Source: Sulfitobacter geojensis (GTDB lineage: Bacteria > Pseudomonadota > Alphaproteobacteria > Rhodobacterales > Rhodobacteraceae). From it: DNA of 64,000 nt. A program made the translations under genes and the position numbers. This document shows positions 26,694 through 35,585 of the stretch, in pieces (within the stretch, counting starts at the first letter, position 1; each line of letters starts with the position of its first letter). The notes under the pieces were generated by a model. The model was given only the letters and a program-made list of their open reading frames with translations. It did no database searches and was not told the DNA's origin. The stretch covers positions 2,232,001 to 2,296,000 of the forward strand of contig NZ_JASE01000005.1 in assembly GCF_000622325.1 (NCBI RefSeq), given 5' to 3'.

Positions 26694-27267
26694 AGTCATT
26701 CTGCGCAAAACGGTTCTGGCCGTTGAGGAGATTTTTCACGAAGGCGGGCCAGTGCCGGACACCCCGCTGCTGCGCGGGTCGATCATGGCGATCATCAATA
26801 ACCCGTTCGCCGGTGATTACGTCAATGAAATCGAAGGGTTTCAGGACGACCTTAAACCATTAGGTTTAGAGATGGCGATGAAACTGGCAGCGGCATTGGG
26901 CGGTGCGGGCGCGATCGAAGGATACGGTAAAGGCGCAATCATTGGTGCCGGGGGAGAGATCGAGCACGGGGCGCTTTGGCACGCGCCGGGCGGCTATGCG
27001 ATGCGCGAATTGCTTGGCGATGCCAAGGCAATTGTGCCCTCAACCAAAAAGGTGGGCGGCGTGGGGGCACGGCTGGACGTGCCGCTGACCCATATCAACG
27101 CGTCTTATGTGCGCAGCCATTTCGACGCGATGGAAGTCGGGTGCAACGATGCGCCCAAGGCGGACGAGATGGCCGTTATACTGGTGATGAGTACAGGCGC
27201 GCGCATTCACAACCGCGCCGGCGGGCTGGCAGCGGCGGATATCAAAGGCGAGGACGGTTTACGATGA
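26686..27267 (+). CDS. AA_synth (DUF1185) family protein, first paralogue
   Basis: A 193-residue protein of the amino acid synthesis/DUF1185 family; despite the name the reaction is not established. Conserved-looking motifs are INNPFAGDY, EGYGKGAIIG, GGEIEHGALWH, LDVPLTHINASYVRSHFD and CNDAPKADEM. It overlaps UPF0280 by 8 bp and the second paralogue by ATGA. AAGGAA precedes the ATG. It may act with its neighbour as a heteromer. Confidence 0.8.
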   Translation: MHKVILRKTVLAVEEIFHEGGPVPDTPLLRGSIMAIINNPFAGDYVNEIEGFQDDLKPLGLEMAMKLAAALGGAGAIEGYGKGAIIGAGGEIEHGALWHAPGGYAMRELLGDAKAIVPSTKKVGGVGARLDVPLTHINASYVRSHFDAMEVGCNDAPKADEMAVILVMSTGARIHNRAGGLAAADIKGEDGLR

Positions 27268-27848
27268 AAGCGAAGATCAGAAAAATTGCGGTAAACGTGG
27301 AAGAAACACATATCGAGATGGGACGTGCCATATCGCCACCTACACGCAAAGCGGTTGCAGTTGCGGTGATCGAAAACCCCTTTGCCGGCAGCTATACCGA
27401 GGATCTGACCCCCTTGATGGACATCGGTGCCGAATTGGGTGCGCTCTTGGGAAAACGCTGTGTCGACGCGCTTGGGATCACGCCGCAAGCTGCTGAAAGC
27501 TATGGTAAATCTGCCATGGTCGGCGAAAATGGCGAACTTGAGCATGCAGCAGCCATCCTGCATCCGAAACTGGGTGCGCCCCTGCGTCTGGCCGTCGAAA
27601 AGGGCGCGGCATTGGTCGCTTCGTCTAAAAAAATGGGCAGCCCCGGACAGGTGCTGGACGTGCCGTTGGGGCACAAGGATGCCGCCTATGTGCGCAGCCA
27701 TTTTGACGGGATCGAAGTACAACTGAACGATTCCCCCCGCGCCAATGAAATCATGGTCGCCGTGGCGGTCACCGACAGCGGTCGACCCTTGCCGCGGGTC
27801 GGCGGGCTGACCCATGCAGAGGCCGAAGGCAAGGACGGGTTACGGTGA
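27264..27848 (+). CDS. AA_synth (DUF1185) family protein, second paralogue
   Basis: A 194-residue paralogue of the gene before it, aligning throughout: IENPFAGSYTEDL, ESYGKSAMVG, NGELEHAAAI, LDVPLGHKDAAYVRSHFD and LNDSPRANE. The sequences differ enough (LHPKLGAP against HAPGGYAM) to suggest distinct roles rather than a recent duplication. Its stop overlaps the marR start (GTGA). The function is unknown; the operon context points to N-heterocycle catabolism. Confidence 0.8.
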   Translation: MKAKIRKIAVNVEETHIEMGRAISPPTRKAVAVAVIENPFAGSYTEDLTPLMDIGAELGALLGKRCVDALGITPQAAESYGKSAMVGENGELEHAAAILHPKLGAPLRLAVEKGAALVASSKKMGSPGQVLDVPLGHKDAAYVRSHFDGIEVQLNDSPRANEIMVAVAVTDSGRPLPRVGGLTHAEAEGKDGLR

Positions 27849-28270
27849 TCGAAGATGACCTCGATTATGTGCTTGATGACCAGATCGGGTTCTTGCTGCG
27901 CCTGGCCAGTCAACGCCATTCGGTGATTTTTCAAAAGAATGTGGTGGGCAAGCTGACGGCCACGCAATTCGCGACGCTGATGCGGATTTCGGAGCATGGG
28001 GAGGTGTCACAAAACCACCTTGGACGGTTGGCCGCAATGGATGTGGCGACCATCAAGGGCGTCGTGGACCGGCTGAAAGCCAAGGGGCTGGTGCAAACAC
28101 GCGCCAACCCGCGCGACAAGCGCAGGATGTCGATTTCGCTCAGCAATGCGGGACATCAGATGATTGGTGACCTCAAACGTGCAGGCCATGAGATAAGCGC
28201 CCTGACGCTGGCCCCCCTCAGCGCGGATGAAAGCCAGACGCTTGTGAGCTTGCTTAAGAAAATAAGTTAG
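27845..28270 (+). CDS. MarR family transcriptional regulator
   Basis: A 141-residue winged-helix repressor with an N-terminal dimerisation helix, recognition region VSQNHLGRLAAMDVATIKGVVDRL, and wing RANPRDKRRMSISLS. MarR proteins release DNA on binding small aromatics. As the last gene of the catabolic operon it probably controls it, perhaps through the palindrome at 20732-20747. GTG 27845 overlaps the preceding stop. Its stop overlaps the convergent enamidase stop by 4 bases. Confidence 0.87.
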   Translation: MIEDDLDYVLDDQIGFLLRLASQRHSVIFQKNVVGKLTATQFATLMRISEHGEVSQNHLGRLAAMDVATIKGVVDRLKAKGLVQTRANPRDKRRMSISLSNAGHQMIGDLKRAGHEISALTLAPLSADESQTLVSLLKKIS

Positions 28271-29430
28271 ATCACCTCGGGCAAGCGCTCGGCGGGCGGG
28301 GTGTTGCGGCTGCGGGTAGAGGTGACTTTACCGTCGATGATGGTCATGCCGACGCCCGGCAGGTTGCCTTCGCTCACAGAGTCTAGCATCGATTTGCCGG
28401 GGGCGTGTTGCGCCTGATCCAGCAGCACGAAATCGGCGCATTTGCCGGCCTCGATCAACCCTGTGTCCAAATCGCGTTGCCGCGCCGTGTTGCCGGTGCC
28501 AAAACAAAACGCTTGTTCTGCGGGCACATTCCCAAAGGACGACAGCATCGCAATCATCCGCAAGATGCCAAGCGGTTGAACACCAGATCCCGCAGGTCCG
28601 TCGGTGCCAAGGATCACCTGATCCAGTTTGCCCAATTCACGCGCCGCATTTAGCGCCAGAACGCCGGCGCGTTCATTGCCATTGTGCACGATTTCAAAAG
28701 CCGAGGAACAGCTTTCGCACAGGCAAAGGATCTGATCGTCGGGCAGGGCGGAATGCCCGCCGTTGATGTGACCGATCACATCTGTTCCGGTTTCGATCAC
28801 CATATCCGCGTCGATCAATCCCGATCCGGGGATCGACGGCCCGCCGGTATGGATCGTGCTTTGCATGCCGTATTTGCGCGCCCATGACACCATCTGTTGG
28901 GCCGTCTTGCCGTCCTTAACAGTGCCCAGCCCCACTTCACCCAGTAGCTTCACACCGGCTTCGGAAAGGTCTTTGAAATCCTGTTCCACCATGCCCTGTT
29001 CGATCACCGGTGCACCCGCGTGGACCTTGACGCCTGAGGGGCGGAAGTTTTCGTACCAGCGCTGCGAGGCGATTGCCATCGCTTTGAGGCCGACAATATC
29101 TTTAGGGCGGCCCGGCATATGAACCTCTCCCGCTGAAATCAACGTGGTAACGCCGCCGTGTAAAGTACTGTCAATCCAGCTTAATTGTTGTTGACGCGGG
29201 GTGTAATCGCCGACCACCGGGTGCACATGGCTGTCGATCAGACCGGGGGCCAATGTGACACCTTTGGCATCCACCACAGTATCGGCATCATCCGTATCAA
29301 GGTCGGCGAACTTGCCCCACGCGCTGATCTTGCCATCCATCGCGATCAGGCAGTCGCCGTCAAAAATCGGCTCTTCCAGCTTGCCTGACAGGATCATGCC
29401 GATGTTCTTGATTACCAGTTTCTCGCTCAT
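28267..29430 (-). CDS. ena: Enamidase-like amidohydrolase
   Basis: A 387-residue amidohydrolase-superfamily enzyme closely resembling E. barkeri enamidase, which opens 1,4,5,6-tetrahydro-6-oxonicotinate to 2-formylglutarate and ammonia. Metal-site elements are GLIDSHVHPVVGDY (HxH), GEVGLGTVK, IHTGGPSIPGS, GHINGGHSA and LGTDGPAGSG. The C-terminal SRNTPPAER also matches my memory of Ena. It is 21 bp downstream of livF, so importer and enamidase are cotranscribed. It converges with the operon that would make its substrate. Confidence 0.8.
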   Translation of the reverse strand: MSEKLVIKNIGMILSGKLEEPIFDGDCLIAMDGKISAWGKFADLDTDDADTVVDAKGVTLAPGLIDSHVHPVVGDYTPRQQQLSWIDSTLHGGVTTLISAGEVHMPGRPKDIVGLKAMAIASQRWYENFRPSGVKVHAGAPVIEQGMVEQDFKDLSEAGVKLLGEVGLGTVKDGKTAQQMVSWARKYGMQSTIHTGGPSIPGSGLIDADMVIETGTDVIGHINGGHSALPDDQILCLCESCSSAFEIVHNGNERAGVLALNAARELGKLDQVILGTDGPAGSGVQPLGILRMIAMLSSFGNVPAEQAFCFGTGNTARQRDLDTGLIEAGKCADFVLLDQAQHAPGKSMLDSVSEGNLPGVGMTIIDGKVTSTRSRNTPPAERLPEVI

Positions 29431-29451
29431 GACGGCTCCTTCGTTTACATT

Positions 29452-30147
29452 CTAAACCCCGAGATAACGCGCAAGCATTTCCGGGTCTTCTTTCAGATCA
29501 TCCGCCGTCGCAGAGGCAACCGACATGCCGTTCTCGATAAACACCACACGGTCGGCGACCTGCAAAACCGCATCGACCCTTTGTTCAACAAGAACAATGG
29601 CAAAGCCTTCGGCCTTCATCTTTAAAATCACATCACGGATCAGCGCGATCATCGAAGGTTGAAGCCCTTCGGTGGGTTCATCCAGCAGCAAAACCTTGGG
29701 GCGCAGACACAAGGCACGGGCAGTGGCCAGCATTTGCTGTTCCCCCCCTGAAAGGGTGCCCGCGGTTTGTTTCAGCCGTTCACGCAGGCGGGGAAACAGC
29801 TCCAGCACCCATTCTTTTGTGTCCTTGCCCATGCCCCGTGTCATCAGACCGATTTCGATGTTTTCAGCGACCGAAAGCTCGGGAAACAATCGCCGGCCTT
29901 GCGGGATATACCCGATGCCACGGCGCGGAATTTCATGTGGGGGCAGGGTGGCAAGGTCTTCGCCCTCCAATGTCACACTGCCCGAACTGATGGGCAGCAG
30001 CCCCATCACGGATTTAAGCGCCGTGGTTTTTCCTGCGCCATTGCGGCCCAGAAGGCACATAATTTCAGAGGGTTGCACATCAAAGCTCACCCCGCGCAGG
30101 GTTTTGACATCGCCATATGCGGCGTGAATATCCTTGACCTCAAGCAT
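29452..30147 (-). CDS. livF: Branched-chain-type ABC transporter ATPase LivF
   Basis: A 231-residue ATPase: Walker A GRNGAGKTT, signature LSGGEQQMLA, Walker B VLLLDEPTEGL, His-loop region VLVEQRVD. In the HAAT family LivF and LivG form the ATPase pair. Start at 30147 (MLEVKDIHAAYG) overlaps livG by 8 bp. Cargo is probably the N-heterocycle or a related acid, judging from the enamidase gene that follows. Confidence 0.9.
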   Translation of the reverse strand: MLEVKDIHAAYGDVKTLRGVSFDVQPSEIMCLLGRNGAGKTTALKSVMGLLPISSGSVTLEGEDLATLPPHEIPRRGIGYIPQGRRLFPELSVAENIEIGLMTRGMGKDTKEWVLELFPRLRERLKQTAGTLSGGEQQMLATARALCLRPKVLLLDEPTEGLQPSMIALIRDVILKMKAEGFAIVLVEQRVDAVLQVADRVVFIENGMSVASATADDLKEDPEMLARYLGV

Positions 30148-30859
30148 CGGTCTTACCCAGATACGCGGCCTGCACGGCGCCACTTTGACTGATCTCTTCG
30201 GGGGTGCCATTGGCCAGCACCATCCCCTGGTCCAGCACCGTGATCCAGTCCGCCGCCCCCATGACCACCGTCATATTATGCTCGATCAACAGAATTGTCG
30301 TTTCTCCGGCCAGCGATTTTATCAGCGCGATGAAGCCCGCAACTTCAGCTTCGGCAAGGCCTTGGGTTGGTTCATCAAGGATGAATACACGCGGTTCCTG
30401 AACAAGGCCCATCGCGATTTCCAGCTGGCGTTGATGGCCATAGCTAAGGTCGCCCGCGATCTGGTCGGCCCGATCCGCAATGTCGACTTTGCCAAGCGCT
30501 GCGGCGATCTTTCTGGCTAACACTGCGGGTTGCTTACCAAACAGACGCCGCGCCGCGATAGCGACGTTTTCATGCACCGACAGACGCGGAAAGATCGAGG
30601 TGATCTGGAAGGTATAAGCGATGCCGAGCTGGATGCGTTTATGCGCGGGCAGGGCGCTGATGTCGCGCCCTTCAAAAAGGACCTGACCGCGGGTTGCCGG
30701 CGTGCGACCGCTGACCATGCCGACAAAAGTGGATTTGCCTGCTCCGTTAGGCCCGATGAGGGCGGTGATCTTGCCCGTCGGCAAGGCGAAATCGACGTCG
30801 GCATTGGCCGAGATGCCGCCATAGACCTTGGTCAGCCCCTTGGTTTCCAGAATATTCAT
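30140..30859 (-). CDS. livG: Branched-chain-type ABC transporter ATPase LivG
   Basis: A 239-residue ATPase with Walker A GPNGAGKST, signature LSYGHQRQLEIA, Walker B VFILDEPTQGL, and the LLIEHNM His region. The start ATG 30859 forms ATGA with the livM stop and gives MNILETKGLTK, usual for the family; ATG 30868 (MVAM) is an alternative. The LivG-specific C-terminal GTPEEI and AAYLG segments are present. Confidence 0.9.
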   Translation of the reverse strand: MNILETKGLTKVYGGISANADVDFALPTGKITALIGPNGAGKSTFVGMVSGRTPATRGQVLFEGRDISALPAHKRIQLGIAYTFQITSIFPRLSVHENVAIAARRLFGKQPAVLARKIAAALGKVDIADRADQIAGDLSYGHQRQLEIAMGLVQEPRVFILDEPTQGLAEAEVAGFIALIKSLAGETTILLIEHNMTVVMGAADWITVLDQGMVLANGTPEEISQSGAVQAAYLGKTDA

Positions 30860-31800
30860 GGCAACCATGGGAACACCCGTTTGCGCATTTCGCCCATCAG
30901 CCCTTGCGGCGCGAACATGGTCAGCAACACCAGCACCACACCCGCAACCAGCATATAGGCTGTGGTCAGAGAGCTGGAAAAATCAATGAGATAGAACATG
31001 AAGAACACCCCAAGCAATGGCCCGATGGTGGTGCCGGCACCGCCCAAGAGTACCCAAAGCAGCGGAAAGATCGAATACTGGACCGTGGCAAAGGTCGCCC
31101 CGACATAGCCGAACAACATGGCATAGGCCGCACCGGCAACGCCCGAAATCAGCCCAGACAGGATCATCGCCTTCAGCTTATGCGCGCCAGTATCGTAGCC
31201 CAGCATCTTTGCCCGTTCTTCGTTCTCGCGGATTGCCACCAACGTGCGACCAAAGGGCGATTGCGTAATCCGTGCAAGGGCAAGGAAACAGGCCGAAAAC
31301 AGCACCAGCGCCGCGACGTAGCGGGCATGATCCGTGGTCAGATCTATCCCCAGAAACTGGCGCTGAGCGGACTGGATTACGAAGCCTTCGTCGCCGCGCG
31401 TATAGGTGCCGAAGTACAGCACCACGAGGTATGCGGTTTGCGCGAACATCAAGGTCACGATCATAAACGCCACGCCAGTGGTGCGCAGAGCGAGAAAGCC
31501 GGTCACCGCAGCCAGCACGGTGGCCGACGCCATGCCGGCCAAAAAAGCGAGGGGCAGGGGCAAGCCGCCAAGGTTCACCGACAGGCCAAAACCATACATG
31601 CCAGCGGCAAAAAACATTGCATGGCCAAGGCTCAGCAGGCCAGTATAGCCAAACAGAACGTTATACCCCATGGCATAGATCGCCAGTACCATGATCCGCG
31701 ACAGATTGCCGGAATGATAAGGCGGCAGGATAAAGAACAGCGCGACCAATGCGGCCAGAACCGACAGGTGCAACGTTGTGGATTTGCCTGTGATCGTCAT
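30856..31800 (-). CDS. livM: Branched-chain-type ABC transporter permease LivM
   Basis: A 314-residue permease with about eight to ten membrane helices. GYNVLFGYTGLLSLGHAMFF and the EAA-like loop IRENEERAKMLGYD are characteristic of LivM. The start at 31800 (MTITGKSTTLHLS) forms ATGA with livH; longer in-frame readings run through livH. Confidence 0.9.
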   Translation of the reverse strand: MTITGKSTTLHLSVLAALVALFFILPPYHSGNLSRIMVLAIYAMGYNVLFGYTGLLSLGHAMFFAAGMYGFGLSVNLGGLPLPLAFLAGMASATVLAAVTGFLALRTTGVAFMIVTLMFAQTAYLVVLYFGTYTRGDEGFVIQSAQRQFLGIDLTTDHARYVAALVLFSACFLALARITQSPFGRTLVAIRENEERAKMLGYDTGAHKLKAMILSGLISGVAGAAYAMLFGYVGATFATVQYSIFPLLWVLLGGAGTTIGPLLGVFFMFYLIDFSSSLTTAYMLVAGVVLVLLTMFAPQGLMGEMRKRVFPWLP

Positions 31801-32723
31801 GTGACGGGCTTGCCAAACAGGCCTTGCGGTCGCCAGACAAGGACCATGGCAACAAGGAAGGTCGCCAGAATTTTCGCCACGGTGGGCGAGAAAAACACCG
31901 AGATTATGCCGTCGCTCATGCCGATCAGCAGGGCAGCCACGACGGTACCGGGCAGGCTGCCGAGGCCACCGATGATGACGACGATAAACGACAGCAGCAA
32001 AGGGTCCGCGCCCATCAGGTAATGGGCCTGTTGGATCGGCACCACAAGGACCGCGCCAAGTGCGGCAAGGCCCGCACCAAGGCCAAAGACCATGGAATAA
32101 ACACGCCCCACAGGAATGCCGAAAGCTTGGGCCGTTTCGCTGTCTTGTTGCGTTGCCCGCATGATCAGGCCAATTTTCGTGCGGGTAATCAGCAGCCAAA
32201 GCGCCACAAGCACCACCGCTGCTGCAGCAATCACGAAGAGCTTGTAACTGGTCGTGCTCAGCCCCCATGGCCAATACATTGCAAAACCGCTTTCGCCGAA
32301 CTCGAACCACGGCAAGGCAAGGCGGTGATTAAAGGGCGGTTCAACCGGACGGGCATCAGGGCCAAAGGTCATCAAGGTGGTTTGCTGGATGATGTAAAGC
32401 AGACCAATGGTCGCCACAATGGTCCGGTCGGCATCGTATTTCAGGTGTTTGAGGATCACACGGTCCGCCGTGGCAGCGATCAGGCCGACCAACAAGGGCG
32501 CGACCACCAGTGCTGCTACAAAACCAACCGCCGGGTGCCCACCCAAAAGGGAAGTCACATACCATGCCAATACGGCGCCCAACATGTAGAATTCACCATG
32601 CGCCACGTTCACCACGCGCATCACCCCGAACACGATGCTCAGCCCCATAGAGGTCAGTACAAGCACCGAAGCGATGACCGCCCCCTCGAGGGAGGCAAGC
32701 ATCAGATGTGGCCCAAATTCCAT
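31797..32723 (-). CDS. livH: Branched-chain-type ABC transporter permease LivH
   Basis: A 308-residue permease. GLSIVFGVMRVVNVAHGEFYML near the N-terminus and the cytoplasmic loop RATQQDSETAQAFGIPV are LivH hallmarks; GGLGSLPGTVVAA follows. It starts 23 bp after the binding-protein gene. Confidence 0.9.
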   Translation of the reverse strand: MEFGPHLMLASLEGAVIASVLVLTSMGLSIVFGVMRVVNVAHGEFYMLGAVLAWYVTSLLGGHPAVGFVAALVVAPLLVGLIAATADRVILKHLKYDADRTIVATIGLLYIIQQTTLMTFGPDARPVEPPFNHRLALPWFEFGESGFAMYWPWGLSTTSYKLFVIAAAAVVLVALWLLITRTKIGLIMRATQQDSETAQAFGIPVGRVYSMVFGLGAGLAALGAVLVVPIQQAHYLMGADPLLLSFIVVIIGGLGSLPGTVVAALLIGMSDGIISVFFSPTVAKILATFLVAMVLVWRPQGLFGKPVT

Positions 32724-32746
32724 TCTACTGCTGCAATTTCAGCGCT

Positions 32747-34045
32747 TTAGAAGGACTGCGCGGTATAATCGACCTCGTCCTCGTACATGCCGTCCTCGAT
32801 CGAAGCAGTGTGTTCGACCTTAAGCGTTCCCTCCGAAACCTTGGAGATATACTGCGGCCCAAAGACCTGATGCGTCTTGCCGTTGAACAGTTTCGCGCCT
32901 TGGGGGTGATCGAGCGAATGCGGCATATCCGTCATGGCTTCGACGGCTTCGATCAGTTTGGCGCGGTCTTGCGGTCCTTGATAACCGGCGGTTTCCATAC
33001 CTGCCTTGATTACATTCAGGGTCTCCCAACAGCCGAACATATGGGCATAGGTTGACACATCTTTGGGATCGTCCAGCGATGCGCCGCGCGCGTCAACACC
33101 GACGGCGGCGCGGTAGGCCGTGTCGAATTCGGAGTTGTCTTCCTGCGCATGACGCGGATGGCCCTCCCAGAAATAGGTGCCTTCCAGAAATTCCAGACCC
33201 GGGCTTTGGATGTCCACGGCCTCAAGACTGTCGATGAAGCCAAAGATTTCAGGACGCGACGGGCCAAAGAACTCGCCAAGTTCTTTCACAAATGTCAGCA
33301 CCGCAGGGCCGACCATGACGTGATAGACGACATCGGTGTCGCGCGGGATCTGTGGGAAGTAGCGGGTGAAAGAGGTTTCGGCAGGCGGCACGGCAATCTT
33401 GGCAACCACTTCACCTCCCTGCGCCTCGATCGCGGCGGAGAAGAAGTCGCGGTGATCATGGCCAAAGGCAAAGTCGGGAAAGATCATCGTTACCTTTTTA
33501 CCCAGATTATTCGCCACAAAAGGGGCCATGGATTGCACCTGACTTTTCACATCCGTGATGCCCGGCTGCAATGTGTAGCGGTTTAGCATGCCGGACGCGA
33601 CATGGTGCCCTTCGGAGACCACAAAATAGGGCAGTTTCAATTCGCCCGCGCGCGGTGCAGAGCCGATGACCACATGGCTGAACAACGTGCCAAATGCGAC
33701 GTCGACTTCATGCTGGTTGGCAAACTTTTCAAGCACCTCGGCCCCGCGTTTGGGGTCGGTGCCGTCATCCTCGATCACCACTTCAACGGGGCGACCATTG
33801 ATCCCGCCCATATCGTTAATGCGCTTTACGGCAGCCTGCGTCGTGGCATCATACCAGCGCCCGTAAGCCGCACCGATGCCCGTCGCGTGTTTCTGAAAAC
33901 CGATTTTGATGGGGGCCGAGCTTTGCGCCTGCGCAAAGCCCAGGCTGCCGGGCAGCGTCCCCGTAGCAAGCAATGCACCCGCACCGATGCCTTTCAAAGC
34001 CGTTCGGCGATTAAAATCGGTCTTCTTGGATGTTCCGTTGGACAC
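32747..34045 (-). CDS. Liv-type ABC transporter substrate-binding protein with Tat-like signal
   Basis: A 432-residue periplasmic binding protein of the LivJ/amide-urea class. GTG 34045 follows AAGGGAG. Residues 10-40 (FNRRTALKGIGAGALLATG) contain twin Arg, a hydrophobic stretch and a signal cleavage region, suggesting folding in the cytoplasm and Tat export. Mature features are PIKIGFQKHATG, GGINGRPVEVVIEDDGTDP, and FGTLFSHVVIGSAP. It is first in the operon with LivHMGF and enamidase, so it probably captures the heterocycle feeding this pathway. Confidence 0.85.
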   Translation of the reverse strand: MSNGTSKKTDFNRRTALKGIGAGALLATGTLPGSLGFAQAQSSAPIKIGFQKHATGIGAAYGRWYDATTQAAVKRINDMGGINGRPVEVVIEDDGTDPKRGAEVLEKFANQHEVDVAFGTLFSHVVIGSAPRAGELKLPYFVVSEGHHVASGMLNRYTLQPGITDVKSQVQSMAPFVANNLGKKVTMIFPDFAFGHDHRDFFSAAIEAQGGEVVAKIAVPPAETSFTRYFPQIPRDTDVVYHVMVGPAVLTFVKELGEFFGPSRPEIFGFIDSLEAVDIQSPGLEFLEGTYFWEGHPRHAQEDNSEFDTAYRAAVGVDARGASLDDPKDVSTYAHMFGCWETLNVIKAGMETAGYQGPQDRAKLIEAVEAMTDMPHSLDHPQGAKLFNGKTHQVFGPQYISKVSEGTLKVEHTASIEDGMYEDEVDYTAQSF

Positions 34046-34095
34046 AGTAATTCTCCCTTGAAGGCTGGTGCGCAGTTCCGGAGCGCTTGATTTAT

Positions 34096-34115
34096 ATTGT
34101 TCGCACACGAATGAT
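34096..34115. promoter_or_regulatory. Imperfect palindrome upstream of the transporter operon
   Basis: ATTGTTCG-CACA-CGAATGAT has 6 of 8 arm positions symmetric. Just downstream on the minus strand lies TATAAA, a possible -10 element. Possible operator; it does not copy the 20732 palindrome. Confidence 0.3.
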
Positions 34116-34137
34116 CTGTCCAGAACTTTCTAAAAGT

Positions 34138-35544
34138 TCACGCGCCCCGCGGTGTTGACAGCAGCCAAAGGCCAAAAATCGTATAGAAAATCATCAGAAT
34201 GCTGAGGAACAGCTGGATCAGGATCAACCCTTTGCGCGTTTTGGCGAACCGGCCGGAAAGATGATGTGCCATAGCTATAGAGATTATGTGAGAGATGACA
34301 ACCGCCGCAACATTGGCCAGCAGGATCGGTTTCACCGTTTCAGTACTATTGAGAAAACCGGTTGTGACGCGCAGATCGCCCAGACCGAACAGGTTCCAGC
34401 CGCGCGCCAGTGGATCGCCGAGGGTTGCGGCAAGGTGCTGAATTTGAACAAGAAACGAGACGAAATAATGGGCGAAATGATAGCCCAGTGCAATCGGCAG
34501 GATGGTAATAGCATAGGTGCGAAACGCCTGCAAAAATGAAACAGGCGGCATCGATCCGAACCGTGTGGCAATCCGCAGCCCCGCCCAGATCGCGGCACCG
34601 TAAAGGCAGATCACTGTGATATTGGCGGCGATCAGCCCCAAAGCGGAACTCCACACCACAGCAGAGCGGCCCGGAAACGCCAGCGGGTTGATGCCGATTT
34701 GACCCAACCACCAGAATGTCTCGCGCAGACCATCAAAACTGCCGGAGACCAGAATCGTCAGGCAGAACAGCGCCCGCGCCATGTCGAGCGGCGCAAGGGC
34801 GAAGCTGGCCCAGCCAGCGATGCCAACCTTGACCTGCGCCCCTAAATGCACAGGACGCAGCGACCCGATAAGGCTGAACAGAACGGAGAAACATTCCACA
34901 TTTCTGGCCCAGACCGCGCGGCCAAACAGCGCCATGCCGACAAAGGTAAAAACCCAGTAAACAAGTGCAATTGTGGCCAGCCGGTCAGGGTCACTCGGCG
35001 CGACATCGGTCAAAAGGAAAATCTGGAACAGAATAAAAACAGCGAGAGCAGGCCATGCGCCCAATCGGGCAGGGTAGCGCAACAGCGGGGCGTTGCCATC
35101 AAGCAAAACTACACAGAGTCCCGACCACGGGTTGACCCAGCGCCATAGATCGCCCAGCACCCCTTGCACCATAAACAGGCCGACCCACCAGCCGGTCCAG
35201 ATTACCTGCGGCAAAAGATTGCTTTGCGGATCGTTCGGGCCGTTCACGCCGACATAGAGAAGCGCAAAGAACAGCACCGTACACAGCAAGGATGTGACCT
35301 GTGGCGCGATGCCAGCGTCAAAACCACGTCCGATACGGAACCCGCGATATAGGCGTGCAAGCCAGCTGCGGGGCGTAAAACTGATCAGGATGATTGACGC
35401 AAACACCGCCAGCGTCCCGCCCAATGTATAAAGCTCTGTTGGCAAAAGCAGCACCAAAGCCTGTTCAGCAGGATGCGCCAAAGCCATCGCTGGCATGGAA
35501 AGCGCGAACACCACCCCTAAAAGACACTTTGAATTACCCGTCAT
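34138..35544 (-). CDS. Polytopic membrane protein of unknown function
   Basis: A 468-residue protein with an N-terminal signal-like helix ending ALAHPAEQ and about ten further membrane helices. Distinct segments are LLLPTELYTLGG, WTGWWVGLFMVQGVLGDLWRWVNPW and FGRAVWARN. I do not recognise a named family. It is divergent, 41 bp away, from a PCuAC-domain protein, which hints at copper or metal handling in the membrane, but no clear metal motif is visible. Trp-rich loops are prominent. Confidence 0.6.
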   Translation of the reverse strand: MTGNSKCLLGVVFALSMPAMALAHPAEQALVLLLPTELYTLGGTLAVFASIILISFTPRSWLARLYRGFRIGRGFDAGIAPQVTSLLCTVLFFALLYVGVNGPNDPQSNLLPQVIWTGWWVGLFMVQGVLGDLWRWVNPWSGLCVVLLDGNAPLLRYPARLGAWPALAVFILFQIFLLTDVAPSDPDRLATIALVYWVFTFVGMALFGRAVWARNVECFSVLFSLIGSLRPVHLGAQVKVGIAGWASFALAPLDMARALFCLTILVSGSFDGLRETFWWLGQIGINPLAFPGRSAVVWSSALGLIAANITVICLYGAAIWAGLRIATRFGSMPPVSFLQAFRTYAITILPIALGYHFAHYFVSFLVQIQHLAATLGDPLARGWNLFGLGDLRVTTGFLNSTETVKPILLANVAAVVISHIISIAMAHHLSGRFAKTRKGLILIQLFLSILMIFYTIFGLWLLSTPRGA

Positions 35545-35585
35545 ATCGTTAGCTTACAGGTGAAGTCACAGGGGGAAAACACGCG

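Noticed and set aside
31824..32750. 308-codon plus-strand frame opposite livH
   Set aside because: Antisense to a clear permease gene; composition (His, Gln, Lys-rich) and lack of context fit a shadow frame.
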